From Asterella californica (taxonomy: Eukaryota > Streptophyta > Marchantiopsida > Marchantiales > Aytoniaceae): a DNA stretch of 64,000 nucleotides. Position numbers and translations under genes: made by a program. Position 1 is the stretch's first letter. Every line of letters starts with the position of its first letter. A model generated the notes under the pieces. It was given only the letters and a program-made list of their open reading frames with translations. It was not told the DNA's origin and made no database searches. The stretch lies in assembly GCA_036924285.1 (NCBI GenBank), contig JAYKYS010000012.1, positions 8,060,001 to 8,124,000 of the forward strand. Reading direction: 5' to 3'. This document shows, piece after piece, positions 34,202 to 46,419 of the stretch.

Positions 34202-37200
34202 TATCGTGTCGGATATTTTGCGTGAAGGATGTCTAGAAAAATGCGAGGTTCCTGGCTGTGAAGATGTTGTGTGTCGAACAGAGATAAGACAGAGAAGAAC
34301 AACCACAAAAACGAATGCGCAATATATACCACTCCAAATGTATGTACACTGCCGTTTCTTTCTCCTAACAGCACAAAACTGAGGAATAGACCAGAGCGGT
34401 CTATAACCTACTTCAGAAGCCCTAAAACAAACCCCTGAATCGCAACCCTAGCCCGAAATCGCCGAAGCGTAGCTCAAAGCAAGAGAAACTTCTCTCTGCT
34501 AACAAATAGAGCCACAACAGTATTACGCGATTTAAACCTAAGTCCAAACCACATCCACGCACTAGCTCTTAGTTAAAGCTAGCTATCACAAACCGTACAC
34601 AACCAAATAAGTCCTTAACAAACTCGAAAGGACGAAATCCGTAGCAAAGGAACCGAAAAAGATCTATCTGGGAACTTTCTCCTTTCGCCAAACGATCTTC
34701 AAATGTTGATAGGGTCTCCTTCCCTGACTCCGTTGGCTCAAGAAACCTTCAGATCCGACTCCAGATAGCCGAGATATCGCCGATTTTCGGTCGCAGGTGA
34801 CCGAACCTTCAAAAACTGCTCCCTGCGGCTTAAAACCGCACACCACACACAAACGGATCGCCTAAACTGATATCCGTCTTCTCTGGTAGATAGATCTAGC
34901 TGCCCTGAACCCAACGAGACTCCAAACAAGGTGCTTCGAGTTCCCATTGCAAAACCACTCGAGAAATTTGGTCGCAGATTGTAAAAAACTGACGTAAATC
35001 GGCTCCCTGCGGCTCAAACTCGCTCACCACACCCAAACCAACAATACAATTCACGTACAGTCTTCTCCTATGAGTAGATGAAGACTCCCTGATTGCGTAG
35101 GCATCAAGAACGAAGAGCTTAGCTCACCGATCGCGAAGAACAGCCCAACCTCAGGTCGCAGGTGAACAAAAATCTGATGTAAGCGCTTTCCTGCGGGTCA
35201 ATTTCACTCATAACTTCCAAACCGCCCGATGAAAACTGGTATCATCTTCAATTTCCTGTAGAACTCGGTGTTCTGATCCCAATGGATCCAAGGACAGCAA
35301 GTTTGGACTCCGGAACGGCTCGAACGGTCCAACTCTCCTTCACAGATAACTGAAATCTTTAAATCTGCTTCATGCGTCTCAATTTCACTCAGTACGCACT
35401 CCCCGATCCGTCTCTTCAAAAACCGTTTGAACAAGTGCGTAGCTTGCACAGATCAAAACCCAACGACGTCTTGCGCGCTTGCATTGGACTCCTAAATCTC
35501 TCGAACCGTTCGTTGACAAGTCGTAAGCGCAAGCTAGCTCCTTAAGCTACCTCCTTGTTACAGTCTCTGTACGTATAGTTCTCTCCTGAAGTCCGTTGGC
35601 TCAAGAAACCTTCAGATACGACTCCAGATAGCCGAGATATCGCCAATTTTTAGTCGCAGGTGACCGAACCTTCAAAAACTGCACTCTGCGGCTTAAAACC
35701 GCACACCACGCACAAACGGATCGCCTAAACTGATATCCGTCTTCTCTGGTAAGTAGATCTAGCTACCCTGAACCCAACAAGACTCCAAACAAGCTGTGTG
35801 GAGTTCCCCTTGCAGAACCACTCGAGAAATTTGGTCGTAGATTGCAAAAACCTCACGTAAATCGGCTCCCTGCGGCTCAAACTCGCTCACCAAACCCAAA
35901 CTAACAAATCCAATTCACGTACAGTCTTCTCCTATGAGTAGATGAAGACTCCCTGATTACGTAAGCACCAAGAACGAAGAGCTTGGCTCACCAATCGCGA
36001 AGAACATTCCAACCTCAAGTCGCAAACGAACGAAAATCTAATGTAAGCGCTTCCCTACAAGCCAATTTCACTCAGAACTTCCAAACCGCCCGATGAAAAC
36101 TGGTATCATCTTCAATTTTCTGTAGAACTCGGTGTTCTGATCCCGATGTATCCAAGGACAACAAGTTTGGACTCCGGAACGGCCCGAACGGTCCAACTCT
36201 CCTTCACAGGTAACTGAAACTTCTAAATCTGCTTCCTGCGTCTCAATTTCACTCCGTATACACTCCTCGATCCGTCTCTTCAAAAACCGTTTGAACCCGT
36301 GCTTAGCTTGCACAGATCTGAACCCAAGGACGCCTTGCGCGCTTGCATTGGACTCCTAAATCTCTCGAACCGTCTGTTGACAAGTCGCAGGTGCAAGCTA
36401 GTCCCTTGTTACAGTCTCTGTACGTACAGTTCTCTCCTGAATTATAAGACGTAGGCCCCTTGCGTCTTAGATATAACGCCTGAAGCCCCAAATACTCAGT
36501 CAGCAAGTAACTAGAGGCCTAGCTTGATTTTGCCTTCTTTCGAATCGCATAACTTCTTCTCTGGATGTCCAAACGAAGTAAACAAGATGCCCATGGAAAG
36601 CTGACAATGAGCTCTATCCATCTACGCGATAAAAGTGAAGATCCGAAGTTGTACCAAAAGCCCGCAAGCTGAGGCCTAGCTTGTTTTCTCCATCTTTCGA
36701 GTCCTATAACTTCTCCACTAGGCGTCCAAACGAAGTAGACAAAGTGTCTATGGAATGCTGACAAGGAGCTCTACACATCTATGCGATAAAAGCGAAGATC
36801 CGAAGTTGTACCAAAAGCCCGCAAGCTGAGGCCTAGCTTGTTTTCTCCATCTTTCGAGTCCTATAACTTCTCCACTAGGCGTCCAAACGAAGTAGACAAA
36901 GTGTCTATGGAATGCTGACAAGGAGCTCTACACATCTATGCGATAAAAGCGAAGATCCGAAGTTGTACCAAAAGCCCGCAAGCTGAGGCCTAGCTTGTTT
37001 TCTCCATCTTTCGAGTCCTATAACTTCTCCACTAGGCGTCCAAACGAAGTAGACAAAGTGCCTATGGAATGCTGACAACGAGCTCTACTCATCTATGCGA
37101 TAAAAGCGAAGATCCGAAGTTGTACCAAAAGCCCGCAATCTGAGGCCTAGCTTGTTTTCTCCATCTTTCGAATCCTATAACTTCTCCACTATGCGTCCAA

Positions 37201-37382
37201 ACAAAGTAGACAAACTGCCTATGGAATGCTGACAAGGAGCTCTATCCACTGATGCGATGAAAACGAAGATCCGAAATGATGCCAAAAGTCCGTAAGCTAG
37301 GGCCTAGCTTTCTTATGAGTGTCTTCGAAGCTACAAGCATCGAAGTTTGAATTTCAGATAGGAGCCGGTCCACGACACGACA
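34202..37382 (-). repeat. Element 1 5' LTR (3,181 bp)
   Basis: This is the same sequence as the 3' LTR but about 160 bp longer because it holds five rather than four copies of the ~157-bp unit (about 36,540-37,300). The ~870-bp duplication is present here too (copies near 34,722 and 35,597), so it predates insertion. A TATA-like motif lies at 34,321-34,329. Confidence 0.9.
36540..37300. repeat. Tandem array, five units of about 157 bp, in an LTR
   Basis: GTCCAAACGAAGTAGACAAA and close variants recur at about 36,567, 36,724, 36,880, 37,038 and 37,194. Each unit also has GCGATAAAAGCGAAGATCCG and GCCTAGCTTGTTTTCTCCAT. The other LTR has four units (near 31,150, 31,313, 31,470 and 31,629), and the element C LTR has three in reverse (49,040-49,510). 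Confidence 0.93.
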
Positions 37383-37945
37383 ACGGGGCCGCCGATCCCC
37401 ATAAATATATATGAGGGGGGTTCGATGCCTGGGTGGGCCAGGACGAGTCATCCGACCCAGGGTTCGGCGGGTGGACTCTGGGGACATGAGGTGATGGCTG
37501 GGCCAGTTCCAAGGCACGTTCTCGTCCAGACTTGGACGTCTGGACTTAAGAATCATGTAAGAACTGGGGCAAGACTAGGGCACGAGTCGGCGGGTTAGAC
37601 CACAGTTCGGGAGCCTAGTCCCAGACAGACATCACGGGCGGTTGGACCGCTAGGTGTGCTGGAGGCACCGTTTAGGACCCTGGACTTTATGGGAAGTCCG
37701 CCCCAAGTCATCTTGTGACTTGCTCATGTTTTGGGATCGACCTAGGCGGGTCTAGGTCGAGACTGGAGAACTACTGAGCTTGATGATTAGGGAGACGGTC
37801 TGGCTCCGGTCCGGACCAAACTGAGATAAGATAAGTTGTGCATGGACGCTAACTTGTGATTGTGTTTGCAGGTTAGAGGTGTAAAGTTCGTGGCCTACTG
37901 AGCAGAGCTTCCATTGACGCAACAAGGGAGTAGGTGCGCGATACG
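37383..37945 (+). repeat. Chromovirus A 5' LTR, second part
   Basis: It resumes after element 1 with the ACGG duplication. A TATA-like ATAAATATATATGAG lies at about 37,402-37,416. The last 230 bp (GTGACTTGCTCATGTTTTGG onward) match the B 5' LTR near 60,160-60,395 in reverse. Confidence 0.85.
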
Positions 37946-37957
37946 TGGTATCAGAGC
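37946..37957 (+). promoter_or_regulatory. Chromovirus A primer-binding site, initiator Met tRNA
   Basis: TGGTATCAGAGC is the full 12-nt match to the initiator methionine tRNA 3' end. In chromovirus B the same place reads TGATATCCGAGC, a damaged version. Confidence 0.93.
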
Positions 37958-38064
37958 TGACGTTTCGGTGAGCGAGAACTTAAGGTAGCGGTTGAAGGCT
38001 GGACGCTTAAGGAGGGGCGCGAGATACGAAGTGGATCAACGTTTCTAGGTGAACACTTGGAGCG

Positions 38065-39150
38065 ATGACGGACATAGTTCCAAGAGGAAGACCAAGAAGC
38101 GAGGAGCGGCTAACGGGGACAGATCGACTCGAGCTAACCTCGGGGCACAGTCAAAAGACGATAACCGACAACCTTTGTCCCAATGTCAAGGAAGCCCAGT
38201 ACCAGTTGCGGCACCAATGCAGCAAGATGGAGTCTTGCCAGCGGTGCTCAACGATTCCGACGCAGGAAGTCAGGGAGCTTTGTATGCGGAACTCATCAAG
38301 ATGATGAAGACCATGCAAGAGGGTATGGTCTCAAGAGATAAACGTATCGCCGAGCTTGAGGCAGACCAAGGGAGTTCTTCATCTACCAGAAAGCTTTGTA
38401 AGACGAATTTGCCGACCCTGTTCTCAATTATAGGACGGGCTCGCAAGGTTAAGGATTTCTTAATTGAGTTGGACCTATACTTTGAGGTGCAACAAGCTCA
38501 TGAGTCAGACAAAGTGAGAGCGGCTACGTTCTTGAAAGATCATGCACTCCTCTGGTGGACTGCATATAGGGACGAGCATGCCCTGATCGTCTTGGCGCTT
38601 GGTTGGAAAGAGTTCAAGGTGTTGCTCGTGGGACGATTCACTCCGGAGTATCAAAGGATTCGGGATGATGTCGAGCTAGTTAGGCTGAAGCAGAAGAGGA
38701 CCTTAAGTGCTTATGTGCGCGAGTTCAGTGCCAAGCTGGACTCATTCTCCAAGTGGACTGAGGAGACCAAAATATGTATATTCATTGGGGGACTCAAGTC
38801 TTGCTTGGAGAAGGCCCTCTTTCGGATGCCGTAGCTACCATCGACAAGTGCCGAACTTTTGAAGCTAGCGGAGCAAATTGGGGACGATGAAGTCCAGCAA
38901 GAGAAACCTTTTGAACCACGCAGCACGGATAAGTTCCAGAAGAAGAACAAGGGCTTCTAGCGACAATGGGATGGAGGTGAGAAGGATCGGAAGGATACTT
39001 CTACCTCGGCAGCAAAGCGGCAGCAAACAGGATCGAAACCTAAAGGGCAAACACCTCAGAAGGGCAATGGCGCTAAGTTTACTTGCTACAATTGTGACGA
39101 GGCGGGCCATATTGCTAAGGGTGCACGAAGCCTAAGGTTACTAACTGTAG
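38065..39150 (+). pseudogene. Chromovirus A gag
   Basis: The ATG at 38065 matches the start of the B gag (60,039 on minus). A small deletion soon after puts the rest in the frame that runs 38049-38834. Retrotransposon gag motifs follow (KVKDFLIELDLYFEVQQAHE, FLKDHALLWWTAYRDEH, WKEFKVLLVGRFTPEYQRIR). A CX2CX4HX4C knuckle occurs at 39084-39124 (CYNCDEAGHIAK), with a one-base shift before its last Cys. An early TAG near 38832 also interrupts the frame. The protein would form the particle; it is broken. Confidence 0.85.
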
Positions 39151-39151
39151 C

Positions 39152-41980
39152 ATGAATGCGTTTGTTGCAAAGGACTTATTGGAGGGCCAGATGACTGTGA
39201 CCTTGAGAATCACGAACAAGACGCCGGGACTGATGTTTCTGCAAGCCAAAGTTGCTAACCGTGATGTTACTTTTCTTGTGGACACAGGAGCGACTCACTC
39301 CTTCATAAGTCCAAAGTTGGTGAAGAAGTTGGGCTTGTCTACTTCCAAGGCAGACAAGCCTATTCATGTGCACTTTGCCAAGGGCAAGACGTACCAAAGT
39401 TCCGAAGTAGCCTTGGACGTACGATCTGCGTGTGAGAAGTTGGAGTTCACAAAAAACTTCACGGTGTGCGAGATGGATGATATCCATGCGGTGTTGGGGA
39501 ACACTTTCTTAGATAGATTTGACGTGGAACTTAGGCGGAGACCTTTGAGGTTGAACGTCAGAGTTAAAGGGCGGAAGCTGGGAGTGAGACTGATCTGAAA
39601 GGCGCGGAAAATTGATGACTTTGCGATGAATTTGATCAAAGACAAATAGATGGACTTCAACGACGGAGTCATGTGTTTGATGCGAGTTGCAGATTTGATG
39701 ACGGTTGGCGGACAAGAAGAAACATCAGGAGACGCGACTAAGCTTCCGAAGGTGCTTCACGAAGTGATTAAGGAGTTTGAGGATGTCTTGACGGATGAGT
39801 TACCTGCTGAGTTATCTCCAAGGCGGGTGGTGGATCACAAGATTGAGGTCTTGCCAGGATCAGAACCACCTTCCAAAGCTCCTTACCGACTCATCAGGTG
39901 GAACTCCTTGAGTTGAAAAGACAACTCGGCGAGCTATTAGCACGGGGATATATTCGAACCAGCAAGTCACCTTATGGAGCCCCAATTCTTTTTGCAAAGA
40001 AGAAGGATGAGAAGTTACGACTCTGCGTAGATTATCGTGCACTCAATAAGATAACTATCCCTTGTCAAGGATAGACGATCTCTTTGATAGGTTAGCCGGT
40101 GCGAAGTACTTCAACAGGATAGACTTGAAGTCAGGATATTACCAGATCCGGATAGATGACCCAGATGTTGAGAAGACTGCTTGTCAAACTAGATACGGAT
40201 CGTTTGAATTCGTAGTGATGCCATTTGGACTTTGCAACGTCTCTTCGACACTACACTGATGAACACAATTTTTTGCGACAAGATGGATGAGTTTGTTATC
40301 GTTTACATCGACAACATCTTGATCTACTCCAAAACCTTGGAGTCGCACGCGGAGTAGCTAAGGGTGGTGTTGACGAAGCTATGGGAGCATAAGCTGTTTG
40401 CCAACATTGACAAGAGTGAGTTTGGTTTGGAGCGCATTAACTTCTTGGGACATGTCATTAGTGCAAAAGGAGTCGGCTCGGATATGCAGAAGGTGGATGC
40501 GATTGTGACTTGGGAGCCTCCGACTACAGTGAAGAGGATGCGGCGATTCTTAGGATTGGCGCAGTTCTATCGCAAGTATGTAAAGGGGTTTTCAAAAATC
40601 GCGAAGCCGCTGACGGACTGGACAGGCAAAGACGCAAAGGTAAGTTGGACCAAGGAGGTGGATGATGTGTTTCAGATGATCAAAGCTATTTTTTCAAAGG
40701 CGTCAGTTTTGAAGCTGCCAGAGTTCGACAAACCATTCGAGGTGCATACCGACGCGAGCGACTATGCGATTGGCGGAGTGTTGGTGCAGGATGGAAAACC
40801 TGTAGCGTACGAAAGCAAGAAGCTATTTGGGACAGAGAGTCGATGGTCGACTCACGAGAAGGAACTGTTTGCGGTGGTTCATTGTTTGAGGAAATGACGG
40901 CATTACTTGAGACTTCACAAAACCCAAGTGTATATTGACAATATTTCGCTCAAGTACTTTGAGACACAAGATCGGGTGACGCCAAAGTAACTACGGTGAC
41001 ATGATACCTTGGCGTTCATGAACGTGGAATTAATCCACAAAGCGGGAAAGGACAATGTGGTTCTTGACGCCTTGAGTCGCATGGAGGAATATCTTTCATC
41101 ATCAACATAGATTTTGCGAGCTATGTATCTTAAGGAGTCAGACTTGGAGAGGCGAATTCGTGAAGGTTACATGGACGATGACCAAGCGAAGGAATATCTG
41201 GAACAACTCAAGCGAGGAGTGAAGTTGCAGAATATCCAGCTGAGACATGGCTTACTCATGTTTAAGCAAATTCGGGTTTATGTGAGACAAGGAAAACTTA
41301 GGACGAAGTTACTCAAAGAATGTCACGATGCGCCCTTATCAGGCCATAAAGGAGAAAAGTCCACTTTAGTAGTGATAGCTAAAAAGTTTTATTGGCCCCA
41401 CATGAAAGACGATGTTGCCCACTTTGTGAAAACATGCGTAACCTGTCAAGCGAATTGTGTTTCTTGTGAGAAAAAACAAGGATTGCTTCATCCTTTGCCG
41501 ATTCCAGCCAGACCTTGGGAAAGCATTAGCATGGACTTCATTACCTCTCTGCCTGACTCGAATGGATACAACGTGATTTTTGTGATAGTTGATCGGTTTA
41601 GCAAACTAGTGAAGTTTGCTCCGACCTTGGATACTGCAACAGCGTTTACGACTTCTCGGTTGTTCCTAGATACTTGATGGCGTTCACATGGATTGCCTCG
41701 GAGTATTATTTCAGATCGAGACTCTAAGTTCACAAATGCTTTTTGGAAACACTTGTTTCAAAAATTGGGGACTAAATTAAAATTTAGTACCGCCTTTCAT
41801 CCGGAAACAGATGGGCGAACGGAACGAGTTAACTCGGTTTTTAATCAATACTTGAGGAATTATGTGAGCGCGGACTAAAGTGATTGGGCGGAGTGGCTCA
41901 GTCTTGTGGAGTATTGCTACAATTCCACGAAGCATTCAGCAATCGATGAATCGTCTTTCTTGCTGGCTTACGATATCGTA
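39152..41980 (+). pseudogene. Chromovirus A pol: protease, RT, RNase H, integrase (part)
   Basis: The protease motif LVDTGATHSFIS is intact at about 39,275-39,310. RT spans about 39,750-40,700. Its catalytic box reads YIDN (40304-40315) where active enzymes have YIDD, so the second Asp is lost. RNase H starts at FEVHTDASDYAIGGVL (about 40,738). Integrase has an HHCC finger (GHKGEKST...CVTCQANC), SMDFITSLPDSNG, IISDRDSKF and HPETDGRTERVNS, so its DDE residues are visible. Stops occur at 39598, 39916, 40259, 40357, 40897, 40990 and 41677, among others. The frame is cut by the solo LTR at 41973. Confidence 0.9.
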
Positions 41981-44375
41981 TAACGTGTTTTTCTGTCTAG
42001 GAATACACGGGGTATATGGCTGTGCAGAGGTATGTGGATTGACAAGGTTGGATCTAGATCTGGGTGTTTCCACTCAAATATTTCACTATCTACTGTTCTA
42101 GCCCGAGTGACCTTGTATCCTCTCGGCTCAAGTTTAAAGCTTGCTACGATCCAAGATTACGTATAGGTTGCATAAACTTGTGTTACAAACAGATCTTTTG
42201 TACTCTAACTAACAATACTCATATCTGTATTATCTAACTGAAGTTATTCATCTATATCACTGGAAACCTGACTTCTGAATAGCTCCCCAGCGACGCTAAC
42301 TGGCCATCAATCCAACTATCACAACTTCATAGTACCATCAGAAGATACTAAGATCACTCAATCAACTTGATAGAGTATCGATACAACTTGCTGTACACCC
42401 TGGTCTATTAAATATTCCAGCAAGGTAAAACATGCATACTCCAAAACACTATTCAGATCTCAATATAGCATCAACGGCGGTAGTACCTGGCAGTTCCGAG
42501 AACCCAAACAGCGGCTTAAGACTCATGGTGGCTCCGTTCTCCTTCATCACCAAGAGCTGAAATCAGCCCCACACCTTCCAATGTCGAGTTCTATGCAGGT
42601 ATGGCAGTTTCAGCAACAAACTCCTCTCCAAATTGCTCGAAAATGATCAAATTGACAATAGATGATACCGAAAAACCCGAAACTGCTAATAACAGAAGTA
42701 TTTTTGAACTTTGAGACCTCAGTCCTTCCAAACCACTTGACCAATGATGATCAAACTTCACAGGAAGCTTGATTGGACCCTTCACTCCTACCCTGAACAA
42801 TTTTCAGGTCGAAATCTCAAACCAATTCTCAGATATGGATCAAACCGTAATCTGTGCTAACTTCAGAGCTTTACAGACCCAGGTACATTTGTTCCAAGAT
42901 TCTGAACAAACTACTCGACCATTTGAGGTGAAACTTCCCAAGTATCTTACTGATAAGACATGCTTCAATCCTGGAAAGTTTCACTCAGAAATTCGAGACA
43001 GAACTTAAGCAACATCAAACTACCCATGACTATCACAGTTCGCTGTTCCCGCCTTATCACGTCTGCACTTCTCAACTTCAATCGGTCGGTTCAGAATCCA
43101 AATCGATCAAGAATCTGATGAAACTGATATCAAAATGACCAGCACGTCGTCAGCTCTCCAACCCAACAGACAACTCCTCAAAACTCCTCGTGAATCTCTC
43201 GGAATAACCAGAAACGTAGCAGTAGGTACGAATTTCACCCCCCTCCACTCAATCGATCATAACATGCTCATCCCTCCATGAAATCGACCGATTCTTCAGC
43301 CCAGATTGTAGCCCCGGTCGAGAGCTCTCCAACCATACCCTTCGTTTCGCGAATGGTCCTCTGAAGCCTCCAGAAACCACAGAAATTTCGCGAGGATCAG
43401 CTAGAACACCATTGGTCCAAAAGTGGACCAATAAGAGCAAAAAGATCTTTACTTTTGTCTTTTCTCCACTCAACTTTTTCCCCTAGAACGAATTTTTACT
43501 CTCCAAGGAGACACAAGACATCAACAACACTCTAAGACCTCGAAAATGCTTCAGATATGTCGATGGATTCATCGCGGTTCGTAACTACACAGAAGCGCTC
43601 AACCAGAATGAACCCAGTGAGCCACAGACTAATACAACGTCAATATTACAACTTGGAAACGTTCTACAATAAAAGGTACGACAAAAGGAAACGGTGAAGC
43701 TATCACTCGATTGTAATATTCTTGCCCGAAGTTTCTCACGATCCAAGCCCCATGATTGATCTTCGGTCTGCAATGGCACCGGACATCGACCCAAAGGTTG
43801 AAAGGAACGTTCGATGGATAGTTGAGATCCATTGTTCTTCACAACAAAATGTACACCGTCATATCCCAAGTCTCTCCGTATGTTACGATCGGAGGATCAC
43901 CGGAAGCTGTAACTCCATCATTCTTCCCATGAATTCATCGCCAAAGTATGCAACTAACCACTGTCGAAAGTGATCACGGTGGATGCAATGAAGCTTGATG
44001 TGAAACGGATTCGGGAAAGGAAGATCCGGAACTGGTAACACACCTCCGTCCATAACCACCACTCCTGTAGTTCTTCACTCCTCCATGCAGACCACCGAGA
44101 ACCCTCACGAATCACCCGCTGAGAGAGAATGCCGTATGAACCTTCGACCCACCATTTTATACACAAATGCGGCGACAAGGACCACTAAAGTGAACGCGCA
44201 CAGATCGATGACTTGGCACGTTTCTCTACCGTGCGATCACTTAAACAAATAATCACAAACGTGGCACTCATCACATCGTTCGACGAGTTACACGATACGG
44301 TTCACGAAACACAGAAAAGAAACACAACATAGGTTACACAGGAATTTCACACAGGAGCCGAACCACAACACGACA
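41974..44375 (-). mobile_element. Solo LTR (2,402 bp) inside chromovirus A integrase
   Basis: The chromovirus reading LLAY is interrupted after ACGA (41970-41973) and resumes with ACGG (44376-44379) then HESEGPLDLTLA. Chromovirus B shows the uninterrupted site, CTTACGAACGTGAG, so the 4-bp duplication is ACGA with one later change. The insert starts TATCGTATAACG and ends CACGACA on the plus strand; in its own orientation it starts TGTCGTGTTGTGG. That start matches the LTR of element D (63904 onward). No coding region is present inside, as expected after LTR-LTR recombination. Confidence 0.88.
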
Positions 44376-45017
44376 ACGGACATGAGTCAGAAGGACCTCT
44401 TGACTTGACTCTTGCATGGAGTTCTACATCGGCACGATCAAGAACACGGCAAACATCAGCTGAGGAGTTGGTGGCGAAAATGCAGCGATGCGAGGATCAA
44501 ATGAAGAAGAACCTCGAGAAGGCGCAGCAACGTTACACGAAGCACGTAAACAAGCATCGGCGGCAAGTGAAGTTTCAAGTGGACGAAGAAGTATGGTTAA
44601 GTACAAAAAACTTCACACTTCCGAAGGAAATATCGGTGAAGTTTTCATCAAAGTTTGCGGGACCTTTTGTCATTTGTCAAGAATCCGCACGAAGACGTCT
44701 ATACATTAGACCTTCCTCGCGAGTGACAGTTGCATCCGACTTTCCATATTTCTTTATTAAAGAAATACTTCAAGGACGATTTGCGACCAGAGCGCAAATA
44801 GGTTCTCAAGCCTCAACTTGATGTCATGCAAGGCGAAGTAGAGTATGAGGTGGAGTTTATTTTGCGGTCTCGGCGCAAATCAAACCGGATGGAATACTTG
44901 GTCAAATGGCATGGCTATCATTTGAAGGAAGCAACATGGGTGCCAGAGGAGGAGCTAACACATGCAAGCGAAGTACTAGACCTCTTCAAACGGCGACAAG
45001 GACAACAAAGGCGTTAG
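44376..45017 (+). pseudogene. Chromovirus A integrase C-terminus and chromodomain
   Basis: After the insertion, the integrase tail (QQRYTKHVNKHRRQVKFQVD, then FSSKFAGPFVI) is followed in another frame by a readable chromodomain at 44826-45017: EYEVEFILRSRRKSNRMEYL, VKWHGYHLKEATWVPEEEL. The aromatic positions expected of a chromodomain (Y, W, W) are present. In chromoviruses this module directs integration toward particular chromatin. A frame change near 44,690 and a stop at 44,821 separate it from integrase. Confidence 0.88.
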
Positions 45018-45731
45018 CAAGATGAGGATATCTCCTTCCAGCGAGGAGTGAAGGAACGTTGAACCATACGAGTAGCAACTTGAGGCGATTTGGGCCGATG
45101 GACTCTGTAGCTTTGTCTTGTATTTTGGAATAAAGATTTTGTTTCTAGAAATTTTGTCTAAGTGTATTGGTAGTGCATGGCTATGACTAGTTCTGATCAG
45201 ATGTCTAGGATGTTGTCAAGAGGAGGAACGAAGCACACTCAAAGGAAGCGAGCTGGTTTGGATAAGCATCTAAATCAAGACTAAGTCTTGATGTCAAGAC
45301 TTAGGTTTGCCGTAGCGTTGGCAAAGCAAGTATGAATTTTCATACTTGTCTTGGGGCTTGGGGTGATCTTGCTTTGTGGTTTTCTACAAAGTAAACTTAG
45401 TCGCGCGTCTAAGTCAAATCAGGTTGCGACTGGAAAGTGAGTTTCGCGAGACCTTGTAAATAGGTGTGAATACTTATAGTTAGTAAGTAAGAGTCTTAAG
45501 TAGAATGTTTAGAAATTGTCAACTAGTTTTTGTTTAAGGTAAGCAAAAAAGGTAAGGCTTTTCTCTAGACTAGTTGGAATTTTCTAAGTGTTCTAGCGAC
45601 AACTTAAGACTCAAGCCAAGAAGAGAATTGCGAGTTAGCTACCAGAATGCAATTCAGACGCCAAGGGGTTGGCTATCCATTTTGAACTTGGAGTTAACTT
45701 AAAAGATCATTGTTGATGAGGGCATCAACCT

Positions 45732-45784
45732 CCAAAGTGGGGGTGAGTGTCGCGACCCTCAGTCTCAAGATCGGACGCAGACGC
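45732..45784 (+). repeat. Chromovirus A polypurine tract and 3' LTR stub
   Basis: CCAAAGTGGGGGTGAG (45732-45747) precedes TGTCGCGACCCTCAG, the LTR start. Only 37 bp of LTR remain before element E begins at 45785 after ACGC. The B element shows the same tract and the continuing LTR at 55,438 downward. Confidence 0.85.
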
Positions 45785-45833
45785 TGTCGTGATGTGAATC
45801 ATTTGACATAGTAAATGATTCGCTGATTATTGC

Positions 45834-46419
45834 TGTCGCGTTACTTGGCGCATGTTACTTCTACTCCGACACTTGATGTTTAGTAGTCTTAGAAGCTAGC
45901 TCTGTACTGTTCTTAGTCTTTTATGCTTATGTTTGACACCTTTTGCATATGATGTTAACTCTGTCATATATTTTGGGTCAAAATAGGTTGGTAGTGTGTT
46001 ATTTATCTTGTTCAAACGTTCGTACGCTTGTGCAAGTGAATTCATACTTATCTATAATATTCAATGTACATGACTTAGATTTGCCATGTAGATAGGGTTT
46101 AAGTTCATGGGTTGTACCTACGTTGTCGCGCTACTTGGAGCTACATGCTAGACTTCTACTCCGACGCTTGAGTTTAGTAGTTCTAGAAGTTAGCTCATAT
46201 TACTTCTAGTCCTTTATACATATGTTTGACACCTTTGCATACGGTGTTGACACTATTGTGTTATATATTTTGAGTCCTAGTAGGTTGATAGTATGTTATC
46301 TATCTTGTTCAAGCACTCTTGCGCTTGTGCAGATGATATCATGCTTATCTATGTTGTGAAAGTACATAACTTAGGGTTTCCATGCTGATAAGGGTTTAAG
46401 CTCATGGGTTGTACTTACA
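45834..46419. repeat. Tandem duplication of about 290 bp in the element E LTR
   Basis: Copies run from 45,834 and 46,124. Each starts TGTCGCG followed by TACTTGG, and ends at CATGGGTTGTAC(C/T)TAC. Similarity is about 80% by eye. A 9-bp inverted repeat (GAATCATTT / AAATGATTC) lies just before, at 45,797-45,822. Confidence 0.9.

Larger units (their letters stand above)
28802..37382 (-). mobile_element. Element 1: gag-only Ty3/gypsy-type element with 3-kb LTRs
   Basis: Two long direct repeats flank only 2.4 kb of internal DNA: the 5' LTR (34202-37382) and 3' LTR (28802-31819) in the minus-strand orientation. Internally there is a primer-binding site 3 nt from the LTR, one long gag frame, and a polypurine tract before the 3' LTR. 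No protease, reverse transcriptase or integrase is present, so it is non-autonomous (TR-GAG-like). ACGG occurs on both outer sides (28798-28801 and 37383-37386), a probable 4-bp target duplication. LTR ends are TGTCGTGTCG and CGACACGATA, nearly inverted copies of each other. It lies inside the 5' LTR of chromovirus A. Confidence 0.88.
28617..45784 (+). mobile_element. Chromovirus A (Ty3/gypsy), split by three insertions
   Basis: This plus-strand gypsy element has a chromodomain at the end of its polyprotein. The 5' LTR is in two parts (28617-28801 and 37383-37945), separated by element 1. Primer site, gag, protease, reverse transcriptase, RNase H, integrase and chromodomain follow, and the solo LTR 41974-44375 sits in the integrase region. 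A polypurine tract at 45732-45747 is followed by only 37 bp of 3' LTR (TGTCGCGACC...) before element E. The same element family is present on the minus strand as chromovirus B, which gives an empty-site comparison. Many stops and frameshifts make A inactive. Confidence 0.9.

Noticed and set aside
36540..37300. Regular repeats that might suggest a CRISPR array
   Set aside because: Units are about 157 bp, contiguous, without unique spacers, and lie inside retrotransposon LTRs in a eukaryotic context.
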